A DNA stretch of 64,000 nucleotides, taken from assembly GCF_021228295.1 (NCBI RefSeq), contig NZ_JAJQPD010000005.1, forward strand, positions 292,105 to 356,104. The letters are read 5' to 3'. The notes under the pieces are model-generated. The model was not told the DNA's origin. It searched no databases and worked only from the letters and a program-made list of their open reading frames with translations. Below, in pieces: positions 1-9,618 of this stretch. The DNA comes from Agromyces humatus. Lineage in GTDB: Bacteria > Actinomycetota > Actinomycetes > Actinomycetales > Microbacteriaceae. How positions within the stretch are numbered: position 1 is the first letter of the stretch; each line of letters begins with the position of its first letter. The translations under genes and the position numbers were made by a program.

Positions 1-2329
1 CGGCCGGCACGGTGACCACTTCGGCGCCCTCCCGGAGCCCGGCGGTGCCGTAGAGGGCCGACTCGTACGTGGGCTTGGACCCGTCGAGGGTGTAGAACAC
101 CGCCGCCGACTCGGAGACGTCGAACGTCACGTCGACCATGCCGGCCTCGGAGCTCGCGGACGCCTTCACCGAGCTCGTCGGGCGCTGCGAGTCCTTGTCG
201 AAGTCGTACGCCACCCGCATGAGCTCGATGAGCCCGTTGGCGAACTCCTGCGACTCGGCGTGCGCCGATGCGCCCGTCGGGTCCTCATTCTCGAACGGCG
301 GCTGGAACTGGGTGCCGACCTCGAAGTTCCACGCGTAGATCCCGTGCTTGTACCAGAGCATGTCGCCGGAGTTGCCGGCGGCGGAGTACAGCACATCCGA
401 GATCGGGCCCGTGCGTGCCGGGGTCACCGACATGCCGCGGTACCGCTTGATCTCGGTGAGGATCCTCGATGAGGCGCCCCAGAAGTAGGACTCCTCTTCG
501 AGCGTCGGGCGCGGTGTCGAGATGCGACCGGGCGTGATGTACGCGCCGGGCGACCACATGAAGTAGTTGCCCGAGCTGTGCAGGTTCATCGCGAACTTGA
601 TGTTGGGGTTGGCCCCCGCGATCCAGTCGATGTTCGCGCTCTCGGGCTCACTGAGCTCGGCCGGGCCCGCGTACGTGCCGCTCGTGCATGACGATGATGC
701 CCCGTTGTACCCGTCGAACAGGCTGTAGGTGTCGTAGTTGCGGTTGTTGTCGACACCCCAGCTCGTCCGTGCGAGGAAGTCGGCGTTGCCGCTGCGCTCG
801 CAGTGGTTGGTCATGTTCTTGCGCTGCGACGCGAAGTCGTAGAACGAGAAGTGGCCGCCGTCGGGGTTGACCGACGGGACGATCCAGATGTCCAGGTTGT
901 TGACCAGTCGCTTCGTGTCGGCATCCTGCGCGTAGTTGCGCAGCAGGCGCTCCGCGGACTCGACCGCCACGAGCGGCGGCACCCATTCACGGGCGTGCTC
1001 CTGGGCGTACGCGAGCACGCCGGGCTTCGAGCCGTCGCGCGTCTTGCCGATGCGGATCGCGTATACCGGGTGCGGGTCGCGCGAAACCGTCTCCGGCGCC
1101 GACAGACCGTCACTGAGCGCGGCCGACGTCGGCGCGACGACGCCCGCGCCGGCGTTCCCGCGGTACGTGTACGCGACGATCAATGCGGATGCCGCGGGCG
1201 AGGCGTTGATCGCGGCGACCACCTGTGCCGCGGTGCTCGTGACTGCGCCGCTGGCGTTCGTCGCCAGTGACACCGTGACGCTCGGGCCGTCGACGGCGAC
1301 CGAGAGCGGTGCGTCCGCGACGCCGGGCGAGGTCAGCGCGACGCTGACGTCGTTGCCCCCCTCGTGCCCCCAGGCGACCGAGTCGACCGCGACGCGGCTC
1401 GCGTTGGCGGTGCCGAGCACGGCCTGCGCGTTGCGCCGGTATCCGTTGGTCTCGTTCGGCAGTTCGACGATCTCCGAGATCCCGGGGAACTCGGCCGCAA
1501 GGGCCTTGACCCGGTCGTAGAGCTCGGTCGGCGTGAGGTACGACGTGATGAAGTCGGTCTGGTAGTTCGGACCCCACGTGGCGTCGCCCTCGATCGGCAG
1601 CCAGTCGTTCACCTTGGCGGTGGCGACGTCGCCGGTCGGGCTCGTGATCTGGATCGTGTCGGGCCGGGTCTCGACGACCGCGGCACCTCGGTGGTAGAGG
1701 TACACGCTCGCGTCGACGAAGCGGCTGATGTTCTGGCTGCCGCCACTGCCGATCGCCGTACCCGCTCCGCTGTCGCGCTGCACGGTCAGCTGGGCGGAGT
1801 TGGTCTGCCCGTCGGCCCACTTGGCCTCGACCGAGAGGTACCCCACCCCGAAGGAGGTGTAGTAGTCGGCGCGGATGATCTTGACGTCGGAGACCGCGGC
1901 CGCGTCCGCAGCGGCGGCGAACTCCTCGTTCTCCTCGACCGCGGCCGCGATGGTCGCGTCGCGCTCCGCGAGCACGGCTTCGGTGTCATCCTCGTCGTGC
2001 AGGGTGTCGCCGACCGCGAACCCGCGCGCCCGCAGGGCGTCGGCCTCGCCGGCGCTGATCACCGCATGGGCGGTGATGGTCCCATCGGCGTTCAGGTGGG
2101 CGGCGTGATCGAGATCCACTCCCGTGTCGACCAGCTTGTCGAGCTCCGTGTGATCCGCGAGGTTCACCTCGACGACGCTGACCGCCTCATCGGCGTTCCG
2201 CGCGAGCTCGGGCTCCGATTCGGAACCGGCAGCCGGTCCCATCGGCGTCATCGAGGTCAGAACGAGCCCCAGGAGCGCGGCGAACGCCGCCGAGCCCCCT
2301 ATGACTCTTCTTCGTTTCATCGTGTACAT
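1..2329 (-). CDS. Secreted M14 zinc carboxypeptidase, C-terminus cut by window edge
   Basis: Exported metallocarboxypeptidase that should remove C-terminal residues from peptides or cell-wall stem peptides. The frame is open from the start to base 2, so the C-terminus lies outside the window. The N-terminus MYTMKRRRVIGG followed by a hydrophobic stretch is a signal peptide. A long N-terminal region precedes the peptidase domain, which shows the zinc motif in EHAREW, then NPDG and a later LHSSG. The last visible part, with YTLDGSKPT, resembles the chitobiase C-terminal domain, an Ig-like module that may bind glycan. Start choice: GAGGAGGA lies 8 bases before the ATG at 2329; a second in-frame ATG at 2320 is possible. 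M14 membership is firm; the substrate is unknown. Confidence 0.88.
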   Translation of the reverse strand, partial: MYTMKRRRVIGGSAAFAALLGLVLTSMTPMGPAAGSESEPELARNADEAVSVVEVNLADHTELDKLVDTGVDLDHAAHLNADGTITAHAVISAGEADALRARGFAVGDTLHDEDDTEAVLAERDATIAAAVEENEEFAAAADAAAVSDVKIIRADYYTSFGVGYLSVEAKWADGQTNSAQLTVQRDSGAGTAIGSGGSQNISRFVDASVYLYHRGAAVVETRPDTIQITSPTGDVATAKVNDWLPIEGDATWGPNYQTDFITSYLTPTELYDRVKALAAEFPGISEIVELPNETNGYRRNAQAVLGTANASRVAVDSVAWGHEGGNDVSVALTSPGVADAPLSVAVDGPSVTVSLATNASGAVTSTAAQVVAAINASPAASALIVAYTYRGNAGAGVVAPTSAALSDGLSAPETVSRDPHPVYAIRIGKTRDGSKPGVLAYAQEHAREWVPPLVAVESAERLLRNYAQDADTKRLVNNLDIWIVPSVNPDGGHFSFYDFASQRKNMTNHCERSGNADFLARTSWGVDNNRNYDTYSLFDGYNGASSSCTSGTYAGPAELSEPESANIDWIAGANPNIKFAMNLHSSGNYFMWSPGAYITPGRISTPRPTLEEESYFWGASSRILTEIKRYRGMSVTPARTGPISDVLYSAAGNSGDMLWYKHGIYAWNFEVGTQFQPPFENEDPTGASAHAESQEFANGLIELMRVAYDFDKDSQRPTSSVKASASSEAGMVDVTFDVSESAAVFYTLDGSKPTYESALYGTAGLREGAEVVTVPA

Positions 2330-2778
2330 CGGGCATTTCCTCCTCGTTGCGGTGGCGCTGTCGTGCAGTCGAGCCGGAGTCATACGTGTGGAGTCATGCA
2401 GAGAGTGGTCACTCCGACGGGGCACCGACTCGCTCCAGGTGGAGTCGGGTCGGCGCTTGCGTTCTGTCTATCGGACGGCGACTTGAAGCGTCAATACTGC
2501 GGCGCACGCCATTCGTCCCTGCGCAGTGTGCGAAGTTGTGCCAATCGTTCGGCGTAAGCTGCAATATTCGAGACGAAACGATGCGAATGAACCGGATGGC
2601 GCTCTCCGGAACTGGAAGCGCTGGCAGTGCGCCACGAGCGTTCGAGTTCACCGCCGGATCACGGCGCACCTGATGCATGCCGGCGTGTGCATGGGCTCGT
2701 CACGGGCAGTCGAAGTAAGCGTTTTCCCGCTTGCAGGCGAAGACGAGCCGTGTTCGGCGTGCGTCGTGGGGCGTGCGG
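2330..2778. other. 449-bp intergenic region without a recognisable gene
   Basis: No frame here has protein-like content. It is the upstream region of the leftward carboxypeptidase and the downstream end of the leftward transglycosylase. It contains the 11-mer AAGCGTTTTCC at 2717-2727, which also occurs upstream of the second M14 gene, and a LacI-operator-like AGCGCT core near 2610-2625. No clear terminator hairpin was found. Confidence 0.5.
2717..2727. promoter_or_regulatory. GGAAAACGCTT motif (copy 1), possible LacI-family site
   Basis: Read on the minus strand, GGAAAACGCTT resembles one side of a LacI-family operator with its central CG. The same 11-mer lies at 29468-29478, upstream of the other M14 carboxypeptidase gene. 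Assignment to a regulator is inference; an 11-mer can recur by chance. Confidence 0.3.
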
Positions 2779-3681
2779 CTATCCGGCTGCCGCCGCGTAC
2801 TCGATCGCGACGGACGCGACCTTGTCGACGTAGTCGTTGTCGTGATTGTACGAGTAGATCGCGGCTCGCCAGCCTTCAGGGGTCGTCATCGATCCCGACG
2901 CGCACAGGTACTGCGCCGCGGCCTGAGCCGCATCGTCGATCTGATTCGGGTCGGCGACCCCGTCGTCGTTCGCGTCGGTCCCCCACCGGTCCCACGTCGA
3001 GGGGATGAACTGCATCGGTCCGACCGCTCGGTCCCAGGTGGAATCACCGTCGAGGACACCACCGTCGGTGTCCCTGATCGTGGCAACCCCGTCGCCGTCG
3101 AGCGCCCGACCGATGATCGCCGGCGTCGGGTACCCGTCGTCGCCGAGCACGGAGTCGGCGTGGAACCCGTGGTCGGACTCGATCGATCCGATGGCCGCGA
3201 TCGTGGTCCAGTCGACACCGCACGTCGGCTCATCCTCGGCGATCGCGACGTGCGCGAGCGCATATGCCGACAAGGCGCGCGTCGGGATGCCGGTGGCTTC
3301 GGACATGGCCGCGGTCCATGCTGGATCGACCTGCGGCAACGGCACCACCGTCGACTCGGATACCTCGGCCGGCTCCTCCTGCGTCGCCTCGAGTTGGTCG
3401 CCTGGGTTCGCCTGCTGCGTCGGTTCGATCGGCTGCACCACCGGCGGGAGCGCCACTCTCGGCCCATCGGCGACCGGTGACCCGAATCCGTCGGGGCTCG
3501 TGGCGACCCCTGCGAAGTTCACCCCGACGACCACGCCGACGATCAGTGCGATGACACCGACCACCAGGCCCGCATAGGCGGCGACGCGGCGAACGAACTG
3601 CCAGCCCGCGGCCCGCCCGGTCGCCCGCGCGCGACGACCTTCGCCGAACTCATCGGCGGAGAAATCATCATCCCAGGACAT
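2779..3681 (-). CDS. Membrane-anchored lytic murein transglycosylase (SLT/MltB-like)
   Basis: Cuts the glycan strand of peptidoglycan non-hydrolytically. The 300-residue protein has a charged cytoplasmic N-terminus, one membrane helix at about residues 33-57, a Pro/Glu-rich linker to about 115, and a C-terminal lysozyme-like domain. That domain has the catalytic glutamate in AIGSIESDHG (E168), AVGPMQFIPSTW, and YSYNHDNDYV near the end, the usual order in this family. The ATG at 3681 follows a weak GGAGCGG. The gene stands alone. Role in wall remodelling is from family knowledge. Confidence 0.9.
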   Translation of the reverse strand: MSWDDDFSADEFGEGRRARATGRAAGWQFVRRVAAYAGLVVGVIALIVGVVVGVNFAGVATSPDGFGSPVADGPRVALPPVVQPIEPTQQANPGDQLEATQEEPAEVSESTVVPLPQVDPAWTAAMSEATGIPTRALSAYALAHVAIAEDEPTCGVDWTTIAAIGSIESDHGFHADSVLGDDGYPTPAIIGRALDGDGVATIRDTDGGVLDGDSTWDRAVGPMQFIPSTWDRWGTDANDDGVADPNQIDDAAQAAAQYLCASGSMTTPEGWRAAIYSYNHDNDYVDKVASVAIEYAAAAG

Positions 3682-3827
3682 CGGTGAACCGCTCCGTTCG
3701 GGCTCTGGTGCGTAGGTCGCCCGCCCGGGTCGCCGTGCCCCTCGGAGGGCGCGCGACCGACCCGCCCCTACAGACTACCCGCCCCCTCGTGTACCGACCA
3801 CCCGACCGGAGACGCGCGTGCGGCTCC

Positions 3828-4229
3828 TCACGGACTGAGCAGGGCTTCGAACGGCGCGATCGTGACGATGCCGTCCACCTGGCGAGCGAGGTCCGCGTCG
3901 AGGGTCACGAAGACGTCGGCCTGCAATTCAGCCACCGCGACGAACTCGGCATTCGTCGTGTCATCCCAGTCGAGTTGCTCGGCGATCTTCCATGCGACCG
4001 CGCGCGAGACCCGGTCACCCAGAAGTCGGACGCGCAACGTCGTGAGCCTCTCCAGCTGCTCACGGGCGTCTTCGCGGCTCAACCTTCCGTCTCGTACCTC
4101 TCGGTAGAGGGAGGAGAGCACCCGCGAACGCAGCACGTTGGGCGCGACGAGTCGGTGACCCTCGGGCACCCTGATATCGTCACGCACCAGTCGCAGCGCC
4201 GTGAGCGCGTCGATCGCGAATCGTGTCAT
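3828..4229 (-). CDS. PIN-domain protein without visible antitoxin
   Basis: A 133-residue protein with a PIN-like fold signature: an early acidic residue (D7), a middle DDTTNAEFVAVAEL block, and VTLDADLA near the C-terminus, consistent with the acidic metal site of PIN ribonucleases. The start is supported by GAGGAGGGGCC before the ATG. PIN toxins of VapC type normally follow a small antitoxin gene; the bases just upstream (4230-4330) hold none, and the next gene upstream is a large GH3 enzyme. It may be an orphan toxin, a housekeeping PIN ribonuclease, or a relic. Confidence 0.7.
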   Translation of the reverse strand: MTRFAIDALTALRLVRDDIRVPEGHRLVAPNVLRSRVLSSLYREVRDGRLSREDAREQLERLTTLRVRLLGDRVSRAVAWKIAEQLDWDDTTNAEFVAVAELQADVFVTLDADLARQVDGIVTIAPFEALLSP

Positions 4230-4330
4230 GGCCCCTCCTCGGTTTCGCCGTCTCGATGGTACGTCGACGGCATCAATGCGAAACGGCGGGCCACCGTCCG
4301 GTGGCCCGCCGTCTCATTGGAAGAGCAGCG

Positions 4331-6679
4331 TCACTCCTCGTAGCTGAGGCCGAAGCCGTAGGGGTAAAGTGCCCCGTCTTCGGTCTCGTCGTAGCCCGGC
4401 GTGTCGCTGTGCTGCTCGATGATCGCATCGCGGGTGCCGGCCAGCGCGAACGGCAACTTGCCCTGCGGGTTGAACTCACCCGACACGACATCCATGAGCG
4501 CCGCAGTGCTGTTGCCGAAGTTGGCGAGGATCGCACCGGCGTCACGCAGGCCGCTGGCCTCGTCGAGCACGAACGGCTGGCGGAAGTAGATGTCGAGAAC
4601 GGTGTTCTCGGCACCGACCTCGGCCATGACCTCGTTCACCCGGTCGAGTGAGGGAGTGACCTCCCACGACTCGGCGTCCTTCATGCCGGTGAAGTCGAGG
4701 ATGCTCGTCTCCCACGGGAAGGAACCACCGAAGCCCAGCCGGTTGTCGGTGCACGAGGTGCCGGGGGTGATGACGCACCGGTCCGACTCGCCGTACAGGC
4801 TCTGCCCGTCGAGGCCGTCGAAGCCCTCGATGACGCTCGGGTTGATGTGCTCGGGGTTGAGACCGTACGTCGTGCTGTTGCTGACGTAGGAGCCGGTGTT
4901 CACGTTCCGCGCGGTCATCGAGACGAGCGCGACGTCGGCGTCTGCAGCAGTGCGCGACTCGGCCGGGTCGTTGCCGTCGATGACGTCGTAGCCGGCGGCC
5001 GCGACCTGGTCGGCGTCGACGTTGCCGAGCACGTACAGGGTCTCGCCGCCCTCGAGCGGGAGGACGGTGTCACCCTCGACCTCCTGGTTCTGCAGGAGGA
5101 CGGTGGACTTGCGCTGCAGGTCGACGGCGGTCGCACGGTTCTCGTCGCTGCCGACCGTGGCCGTGGCGACGGCGGGGTCGACGTACGGGTCCTCGAACAG
5201 GCCCAGCTCGAACAGCGGGGCGAGCAGTCGCTCGGCGGCGAGGTCCACGCGCTCAACGCTCACGAGGTCCTGGTCGACGAGGTCGATGATCGTCTGCACG
5301 CGGTTGAACCCGGAGAGCGTGTCGGTCCCGCTGTTGATCGCAGCTGCGACACGCTCGGGAACGGTCGCGTCTTCGAGGCCCCAGGCACGGTCGTTGATGA
5401 TGCCCGTGTCGGAGTTCACGTAGCCGGCGAAGCCCATCTGGTCGCGCAGCAGTCCGTTGACGATCTGGTCGGAGAAGGCCATGCCGACCTCGTCGTAGTC
5501 CACGCCCTCGTAGGTGACGTCGACCGGCACGCCGTAGTACGGCATGATCGACGAGACACCGGCCTCGATGGCCGCTTCGAAGGGCTTGAGGTGGTACCCG
5601 AAGGCGTCACCGGGGTAGACCTGCGCCTTGCCGAAGGCGTAGTGCGGGTCGAAGCCGAGCTCCTGCGGGCCGCCGCCGGGGAAGTGCTTCATCGTGAGCG
5701 CGACGTCGGTCTCGGCGCTCAGGGAGTTGCCGTCCTTGCCGACCTCGCCCTGCAGCGACTTGACGAGCTGGCCCATGATGTTCGCACCCAGATCGGCGTC
5801 CTCGGTGAACGTCTCGTGCGTGCGGTACCAGCGCGGTTCGGTCGACAGGTCGGCCATGTAGCCGTACATGCCGCGGAGGCCGATCGACGACCACTCCTCG
5901 CCCATGACCTCGGCGAATTCCTCGACGACCGACATGTCGCCGTCGGTCGCCTCACCCGTGGCCAGGGCCTGCTCGCCGAGCGCGGCTGCCGCGATGCCGG
6001 CCTCCTTCGGGAACGCCGAGAAGGCGCCGGGGGCCTCGTTGATGCCGACGCGCACCTGGGCGTCGATGTGGTTGCGCGCGTTCGACTTGTAGAGCACCGG
6101 GATTCCGAGACGGGTCACCTCGCTCAGCTCCTGCATGCTGTTGGTGAAGGTCGCGGCCTCTGCCGGCGTGATCCTCGGCGTGCCGGTGCACGTGGCCTGG
6201 TCATCGCTGGTCACCACGTTGCGGAAGATGAACCGGTGCATCTGCTGGTTGTTGATGAAGTTGAGCCCGTTGGCCGGCACCGTGCCTCGTGTGCCGTCGG
6301 GCCCACAGGCCGCGTTCACCGTGTCGATGAGCATGAGGCCGGCCTTCTCTTCGAGCGTCATCTGCTCGACGAGGTCGTCGACGCGCTGCTCGACCGGCTT
6401 GCGCCAGTCCTCATACACGTCGAGCGAGCCGTTGGCGTTCAGGTCCTTGAACTCCCGGCCCTTGACCGTGATGATCTCCTTGGCACGCGCCTCGAGTGTC
6501 GGGGGCTTTCCATGGTTGCCCTCGTTCGTGGCCGACGCGGCGGCCGCGGCCTCGTTTCCCGTGCCGGGTTGGGGTGCGGCGGCGACGGCGCCGACTCCCA
6601 CTGCAAACGTGAGTGGCAATGCCACGGCGAGGCCCACGAGGCCCCGCCGTCGAATTCCACGCGAAGCTGCTCTGATCAA
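4331..6679 (-). CDS. Secreted glycoside hydrolase family 3 enzyme
   Basis: A 782-residue exported GH3 protein, expected to release sugar from the non-reducing end of beta-glucosides, beta-xylosides or similar glycans. A signal peptide spans about residues 1-34. The GH3 barrel contains KHFPGGG and the nucleophile region GYVNSDTG (D about 424), and the C-terminal alpha/beta sandwich ends with YPYGFGLSYEE. The start is TTG at 6679: AAGGAG sits 5 bases before it, and no ATG fits as well. A LacI-type inverted repeat at 6818-6835 lies in the upstream region. Substrate cannot be read from sequence; induction by a sugar-responsive repressor is inference. Confidence 0.93.
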   Translation of the reverse strand: MIRAASRGIRRRGLVGLAVALPLTFAVGVGAVAAAPQPGTGNEAAAAASATNEGNHGKPPTLEARAKEIITVKGREFKDLNANGSLDVYEDWRKPVEQRVDDLVEQMTLEEKAGLMLIDTVNAACGPDGTRGTVPANGLNFINNQQMHRFIFRNVVTSDDQATCTGTPRITPAEAATFTNSMQELSEVTRLGIPVLYKSNARNHIDAQVRVGINEAPGAFSAFPKEAGIAAAALGEQALATGEATDGDMSVVEEFAEVMGEEWSSIGLRGMYGYMADLSTEPRWYRTHETFTEDADLGANIMGQLVKSLQGEVGKDGNSLSAETDVALTMKHFPGGGPQELGFDPHYAFGKAQVYPGDAFGYHLKPFEAAIEAGVSSIMPYYGVPVDVTYEGVDYDEVGMAFSDQIVNGLLRDQMGFAGYVNSDTGIINDRAWGLEDATVPERVAAAINSGTDTLSGFNRVQTIIDLVDQDLVSVERVDLAAERLLAPLFELGLFEDPYVDPAVATATVGSDENRATAVDLQRKSTVLLQNQEVEGDTVLPLEGGETLYVLGNVDADQVAAAGYDVIDGNDPAESRTAADADVALVSMTARNVNTGSYVSNSTTYGLNPEHINPSVIEGFDGLDGQSLYGESDRCVITPGTSCTDNRLGFGGSFPWETSILDFTGMKDAESWEVTPSLDRVNEVMAEVGAENTVLDIYFRQPFVLDEASGLRDAGAILANFGNSTAALMDVVSGEFNPQGKLPFALAGTRDAIIEQHSDTPGYDETEDGALYPYGFGLSYEE

Positions 6680-6817
6680 CAGTTCTCCTTTGAACAGGGT
6701 GTCGGGACACCCGCAGCCGGTCGGCTCCCCGTGCTGCTCGGATCATCCGATACGGAGCGCTCGCCGGCTCCCGGGCCGTTCCCGGGTTGAGCCAAGTGTC
6801 GGTGCGCCTCCGCCCGG

Positions 6818-6835
6818 GTGGCAAGCGGTTGCCAC
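6818..6835. promoter_or_regulatory. Putative LacI-family operator upstream of the GH3 gene
   Basis: GTGGCAA and TTGCCAC flank a 4-base centre, close to the TGGCAAnCGnTTGCCA pattern of many LacI-type sugar repressors. It lies about 140 bases upstream of the GH3 start. No LacI regulator gene is in the window. Confidence 0.45.
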
Positions 6836-6849
6836 GGGTTGCATCGCGG

Positions 6850-7125
6850 CTACTTGTCCCCGACCTCAAACCACTCCGTGCCGTCACCCGGGCGAATCCG
6901 AGCGAGCCCCGCCAGTCCAAGCCCGTTGAGCACGCTCAGCACGCGGTCGACCACCTCGTCCCGCGCTGCCGCGGGGTCGATGTCGACATCGAGGTGCGCG
7001 CCGAACGCTCCGGAACCGGCACCGCTGACCTCGCCCAGGCCGGCAAGTGCCTCGTTCAACTCGTCCTCGACGTCGTCCCGGTCGATCGGTAGCGCGCGGT
7101 CGAAGCGAACCTCCATGAAGTCCAT
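6850..7125 (-). CDS. Small conserved hypothetical protein
   Basis: 91 residues, soluble, acidic, no membrane segment. It starts MDFMEVRFDRALPI and ends with a short beta-like GTEWFEV segment; the middle is predicted helical. GGAG lies just before the ATG at 7125. I recognise no domain. It lies 46 bases downstream of the next leftward small gene and could share its transcript. Confidence 0.6.
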   Translation of the reverse strand: MDFMEVRFDRALPIDRDDVEDELNEALAGLGEVSGAGSGAFGAHLDVDIDPAAARDEVVDRVLSVLNGLGLAGLARIRPGDGTEWFEVGDK

Positions 7126-7171
7126 GGCTCCATCCTCACCCGAGCAGGTCGCCGAGGAACGGCTTGATCAC

Positions 7172-7453
7172 TCAGGTACCGTCGTCGGTCGCATCCTCCT
7201 CGGCGAGTTCGGCGAGCACGTCGGTTGCATCGCGACTGCCACCCGCCGCGAGTCGTCGGAGCACGTCGAGGTCGCCCGTTTCTGCGGCGAGCTGAACGAG
7301 CTCGTCCATCGCATCGGTGCGGCCACTCTCGGCGAGCTGACGCAGTTCGGCCGCGTCCCCCCGCTCACCGGCCAGCTCCACCAGTTGTGCGGCCGCGTCC
7401 TGGTCGCCGCGAGCTGCTCGTTCTCGCAGGTCCGCGAGCTCGGCATCCGACAT
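7172..7453 (-). CDS. Small helical-repeat protein
   Basis: 93 residues made of short helical pairs of the kind AAAQLVELAGERGDAAELR, resembling Sel1/TPR-like or ankyrin-like solenoid repeats (about three units). Such proteins usually mediate contacts; the function is not known. The start at 7453 is chosen over an upstream one because GGAGG lies 4 bases before it. It precedes the 91-residue gene, possibly in one transcript. Confidence 0.62.
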   Translation of the reverse strand: MSDAELADLRERAARGDQDAAAQLVELAGERGDAAELRQLAESGRTDAMDELVQLAAETGDLDVLRRLAAGGSRDATDVLAELAEEDATDDGT

Positions 7454-7572
7454 GACGCCTCCATTCGTTGACTCGACGGGGTCAACGTAGCGCTCGGCGG
7501 CCCCCGCCGCATCCGGCCCGTGCACCTCAGGGATGGCGTCGCTCGGTCGGTGGCCGCTGGCAGACTCATGCC

Positions 7573-8253
7573 ATGACCACGAGCATCGGCACCCCGGGCG
7601 GCACCCCCGAGCGGCCGGCCATCTTCTTCTCCGGGCCCGACGAGTTCCGCGCCTGGCTCGAGGTCAACCACGCCACCGAGACTGAACTGTGGATGGGCCT
7701 GTTCAAGAAGCACGTGCCCGACGGCGGCCTGACCTGGGAACAGGCGGTACCCGAGGCATTGTGCTTCGGATGGATCGACTCGGTGTCGCAACGCATCGAC
7801 GACGATGCGCGACGTCAGCGCTGGACGCCGCGCAAACCCTCGAGCATCTGGTCGAGCGTCAACATCGCCCTCGTCGAGCGACTCACCGCCGAGGGCCGCA
7901 TGCGCCCGGCGGGGGTCGCCGCCTTCGAACGGCGGCGCGAAGATCGCTCGGGCGTGTACTCGCACGAGAATCCGAACAGCGAGTTTCCACCCGAGGCGGC
8001 TGCACGCCTGTCATCCGATGCCGCTGCCTCCGCATTCTGGAACGCAGCGACCGCGACCTACCGACGCCAGGTCACCCACTGGGTGCTTTCCGCGAAGCAG
8101 GAGGCCACGCGTGAACGACGGCTCGCGCAACTCATCGACGACAGCGCGGCGGGGCGGCTGGTGTCGTTCCAGCGCTACAGCGAGACCCCGAGATGGGTCG
8201 AGCGCGCCGCCGCGGCGGCGCGTGAAGCGGCATCCGATTCGAAGCAGGCGTGA
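7573..8253 (+). CDS. YdeI/OmdA-family protein
   Basis: 226 residues matching the YdeI (bacteriocin-protection/OmpD-associated) family. Early hallmarks are FRAWLEVNHATETELWMGLFK, LTWEQAVPEALCFGWIDS and RQRWTPRKPSSIWS; the C-terminal HWVLSAKQEATRERRLAQLI block is also typical. Family members are linked to peptide and stress resistance, but the biochemical role is unsettled. The ATG at 7573 matches the family start; an upstream in-frame ATG would add a 35-residue low-complexity tail. The gene stands alone on the plus strand. Confidence 0.85.
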   Translation: MTTSIGTPGGTPERPAIFFSGPDEFRAWLEVNHATETELWMGLFKKHVPDGGLTWEQAVPEALCFGWIDSVSQRIDDDARRQRWTPRKPSSIWSSVNIALVERLTAEGRMRPAGVAAFERRREDRSGVYSHENPNSEFPPEAAARLSSDAAASAFWNAATATYRRQVTHWVLSAKQEATRERRLAQLIDDSAAGRLVSFQRYSETPRWVERAAAAAREAASDSKQA

Positions 8254-8509
8254 CGACGCAGGTGATACGAGACGATCTGCCCCGGTACGTGGGGTCAACG
8301 AGGCTGCCGGCGTCTTCGTCGACCCCCCGGACCCTCACGACCCAGGCTGCGGCAACAGCTTAGAGCCGCCGCTCGCGCTCAATCCGGGAGTTTGCTTCGA
8401 ACTTCTTCGGCCGGGCGACGAACTGCGGGTGGACGCACACCATCGTGAGGAGCACAGTGAGGAGGGCATCCGAACAACAGTGTGATCCGCGTCCGACGAA
8501 GGAGTCACC

Positions 8510-9607
8510 ATGGCCGGCGACACGACCTCGGCATCCGCGGCTGACGGTCCAGCCGACTACGCGCGCTTCGGGCTCGACCCGGTGACCATCGCCCCGTGGG
8601 AGGACGGCGCCCGCACCGACAACCGGCCCGGCACCTACGAGTGGTGGTACTTCGACGCGCATCTCGACGACGGGGCGAAGCTCGTGGTGGTGTTCCAGAA
8701 CAAGGACGTCGTGAACCCGAATCAGCCCCTGTCGCCGCTGCTGCGCCTGAGCCTCGACCTGCCCGACGGCCGCTCGTTCGAGAAGCTGCTGAACCTGCCC
8801 GCAGAGTCGTGGGCTGCCGCGACCGACCGTGCCGATGTGCGGCTCGGCGATAACCGATTCGAGGGCGACCTGCACACGTACCGCATCACGGCGACGGCCG
8901 ACGAGGTGTCGGTCGACGTGACGCTCACGGGTCAGATCCGACCGTGGCGGCCCGGCACCGGGCACATGCTCTTCGGCGCGAACCGCGAGCTCGAGTTCGC
9001 GTGGCTTCCCGCAGTGCCGCAGGGCGCGGTGACCGGCAGCTACACCGTCGACGGCGTGACGACTCCCGTCACCGGCGTCGGCTATCACGACCACAACTGG
9101 GGCAACGTGAGCCTGCTCAAGATCATTCACGACTGGTACTGGGCGCGTGGCCAGGCCGGCCCGTACAGCGTCATCGCGTCGTACATCACCGCGGTCGAGA
9201 AGTTCGGCCACGAGGCGATCCCGGTCTTCATGCTCGCGCGCGATGGCGAGATCGTGGCGGATGACCCATCGCTCGTGCGGTTCGAGACCGAGCGCGTGTA
9301 CACCGACGACCTCACTGGCAAGCCCGTGGCATCCGTCGTTCGCTATTTCTACGAGCACGGCGACGATCAGGTGGTGGTCACGTTCACTCGGGAGCGCGAC
9401 CTCACGCGAGCCCTGATGGTCGACGAATTGCCGCGCGCGAAGCGCTTATTGGCGAGGCTCATACGGTTCGACGGCGCGTACCTGCGTTTCGCCGGGCCGA
9501 TGACCGTGACCGTGTTCCGGTCGGGGCAGCGGGTCGAGGAGTACTCCGACGACGCCATCTGGGAGCTGATGTACTTCGGGCACGCGCGGGTGCCTGCGAC
9601 ATCCTGA
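8510..9607 (+). CDS. Lipocalin-like CrtC/AttH-family protein
   Basis: 365 residues with two lipocalin-like halves typical of the hydroxyneurosporene synthase (CrtC)/AttH family. Characteristic strings are YEWWYFDAHLDDG near residue 45 and GVGYHDHNWGN near 190. The family includes carotenoid 1,2-hydratase, but most actinobacterial members have unknown lipid or terpenoid substrates. AAGGAG precedes the ATG by 6 bases. It converges on the 9619-10470 gene with only 11 bases between the two stops, so a shared context with the KAS III operon is possible but unproven. Confidence 0.82.
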   Translation: MAGDTTSASAADGPADYARFGLDPVTIAPWEDGARTDNRPGTYEWWYFDAHLDDGAKLVVVFQNKDVVNPNQPLSPLLRLSLDLPDGRSFEKLLNLPAESWAAATDRADVRLGDNRFEGDLHTYRITATADEVSVDVTLTGQIRPWRPGTGHMLFGANRELEFAWLPAVPQGAVTGSYTVDGVTTPVTGVGYHDHNWGNVSLLKIIHDWYWARGQAGPYSVIASYITAVEKFGHEAIPVFMLARDGEIVADDPSLVRFETERVYTDDLTGKPVASVVRYFYEHGDDQVVVTFTRERDLTRALMVDELPRAKRLLARLIRFDGAYLRFAGPMTVTVFRSGQRVEEYSDDAIWELMYFGHARVPATS

Positions 9608-9618
9608 AAAGGAGGGCG

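Noticed and set aside
4847..6790. Long plus-strand open frame across the GH3 gene
   Set aside because: It is the antisense shadow of a GC-rich gene; its product is dominated by Asp/Val/Arg/Gly/Leu and shows no domain.
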